From contig CAYXOX010000075.1 of the NCBI GenBank assembly GCA_964466745.1, positions 1-13,783 on the forward strand: a stretch of DNA of 13,783 nt, in the 5' to 3' direction. A program made the translations under genes and the position numbers. The notes below the pieces were generated by a model, which was not told where the DNA came from, did no database searches, and saw only the letters and a program-made list of their open reading frames with translations. Numbering within the stretch: position 1 is the first letter of the stretch; each line of letters opens with the position of its first letter. Source of the DNA: CAYXOX01 sp964466745 (GTDB lineage: Bacteria; Pseudomonadota; Alphaproteobacteria; Rhodobacterales; Rhodobacteraceae). Positions 13,093 to 13,783 of this stretch are shown here, in pieces.

Positions 13093-13783
13093 TCAGATCC
13101 GCTCGAGGGCCCGGTCGAGCCAACCCAGAAACCCGGCCGCGTCCTCGGCAACGGGCTCGAGCAGCGGCGCCAGCACGTCGATCTCGGCCGCACGGTCCTT
13201 GGGCCGCGGCGGCAGGTACTTGTTGACGGGGCGGGTGCCCTGCTCGGGCATGAGGTCCATCCCGCCGCGCTCGGCCACCAGCCGGCTGACCTCGCTTTCC
13301 GGGTCGCCGAGATCGCCGAAATGCCGGGCGCCGGCGGGGCAGGTCCGCACGCAGGCCGGCTCGCGGTCGGCCTCGGGGAGGGACTCGTTGTAGATGCGGT
13401 CGACGCAGAGCGTGCACTTCTTCATCACCCCCGCCGCCGCGTCCATCTCGCGGGCGCCGTAGGGGCAGGCCCAGGCGCAAAGCCCGCACCCGATGCAGGC
13501 CGTCTCGTTCACAAGCACGATGCCGTCCTCGCGGCGCTTGTAGCTCGCACCCGTCGGGCACACGGTCACGCAGGGGGCATCCTCGCAATGCAGGCACGAC
13601 TTGGGGAAATGCACGATCTGCGCCGGCCCCGCCCCGGGCTGCACCTCGTAGCTGTGCACCCGGTTGAGGAATGTCCCGGAAGGTTCCGCCCCGCGCGTGT
13701 CCTGGTCGGACAGCGGGGCCCCGTAGGCCGGGTCGTTCCAGCCCTTGCAGGCCACCACGCAGGCGTGGCAGCCAACGTAGGTG
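13093..13783 (-). CDS. Ferredoxin-like [4Fe-4S] electron-transfer subunit of a molybdoenzyme, SoeB/DmsB-like, 5' end missing
   Basis: The gene enters from the right edge; 229 residues are visible and only a short N-terminus should be lacking. It is the four-cluster iron-sulfur subunit that wires a molybdopterin catalytic subunit to the membrane anchor. In fragment numbering, cysteine groups are C5/C8/C12, C63/C66/C71/C75, C96/C99/C102/C106 and C123/C126/C144/C148. The first group normally has four cysteines (CxxCxxCxxxC), but here the first is Tyr2 (YVGCHACVVAC). The segments CLHCEDAPCVTVCPTGASYK and CGLCAWACPYGARE are typical of the SoeB/PsrB/DmsB group, and GGMDLMPEQGTRPVNKYLPPR resembles my recollection of SoeB-type proteins. 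No twin-arginine signal can be judged. It ends three bases before the anchor gene start. Family is certain; sulfite oxidation is inference. Confidence 0.87.
   Translation of the reverse strand, partial: TYVGCHACVVACKGWNDPAYGAPLSDQDTRGAEPSGTFLNRVHSYEVQPGAGPAQIVHFPKSCLHCEDAPCVTVCPTGASYKRREDGIVLVNETACIGCGLCAWACPYGAREMDAAAGVMKKCTLCVDRIYNESLPEADREPACVRTCPAGARHFGDLGDPESEVSRLVAERGGMDLMPEQGTRPVNKYLPPRPKDRAAEIDVLAPLLEPVAEDAAGFLGWLDRALERI

Noticed and set aside
1..13783. Mobile element, prophage, CRISPR, defence system or RNA gene
   Set aside because: I saw no transposase, integrase, regularly spaced repeats, tRNA-like cloverleaf or rRNA segments, and gene composition is uniform across the window.

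Overview
This window is dense, high-GC chromosomal DNA (mostly G/C at third codon positions) from what looks like an alphaproteobacterium, most likely a member of the Rhodobacterales. The evidence is an alphaproteobacterial-type RpoH, the gene run coaBC - dut - membrane-anchored ThiF/MoeB-like protein - SH3 protein - D-2-hydroxyacid dehydrogenase (an order I associate with Rhodobacterales from memory), and a membrane-bound cytochrome c urate oxidase. I see no insertion sequence, integrase, CRISPR array, tRNA or rRNA.

Layout. Bases 1-4727 are core genes on the + strand: the 3' part of rpoH (heat-shock sigma factor), a Ca2+/cation antiporter, coaBC (coenzyme A synthesis), dut (dUTPase), and an E1-like adenylyltransferase with an unusual membrane-embedded N-terminus. 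Bases 4853-6542 hold two divergent genes, an exported double-SH3 protein (-) and a glyoxylate/D-glycerate-type dehydrogenase (+). Bases 6681-7028 hold a small AhpD/carboxymuconolactone decarboxylase-like protein (-).

Bases 7140-12124 form a purine-catabolism block made of two divergent transcription units around a regulatory region at 10099-10392. On the + strand are uraH and puuD. On the - strand are a puuE-uraD fusion, alc and allA, coupled by ATGA and GTGA overlaps. Together they encode every step from urate to glyoxylate: PuuD makes 5-hydroxyisourate, UraH makes OHCU, the UraD domain makes (S)-allantoin, the PuuE domain makes allantoate, Alc makes ureidoglycolate plus urea, and AllA makes glyoxylate plus urea. 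The nearby hydroxyacid dehydrogenase could reduce the glyoxylate, but that link is inference from proximity. Xanthine dehydrogenase, urease, a urate transporter and a dedicated regulator are not in the window.

Bases 12217-13783 (-) carry the membrane-anchor and iron-sulfur subunits of a DMSO-reductase-family molybdoenzyme, best matching the SoeBC subunits of sulfite dehydrogenase. The iron-sulfur gene runs off the right edge, so the catalytic subunit is not visible.

Nothing here is an obviously new system. The points most worth a second look are a dehydrogenase whose usual catalytic Glu position is Gly, a Tyr in place of an expected cluster-ligand Cys in the iron-sulfur subunit, the membrane-anchored ThiF-like protein, and inverted repeats around the urate genes that could be regulatory.
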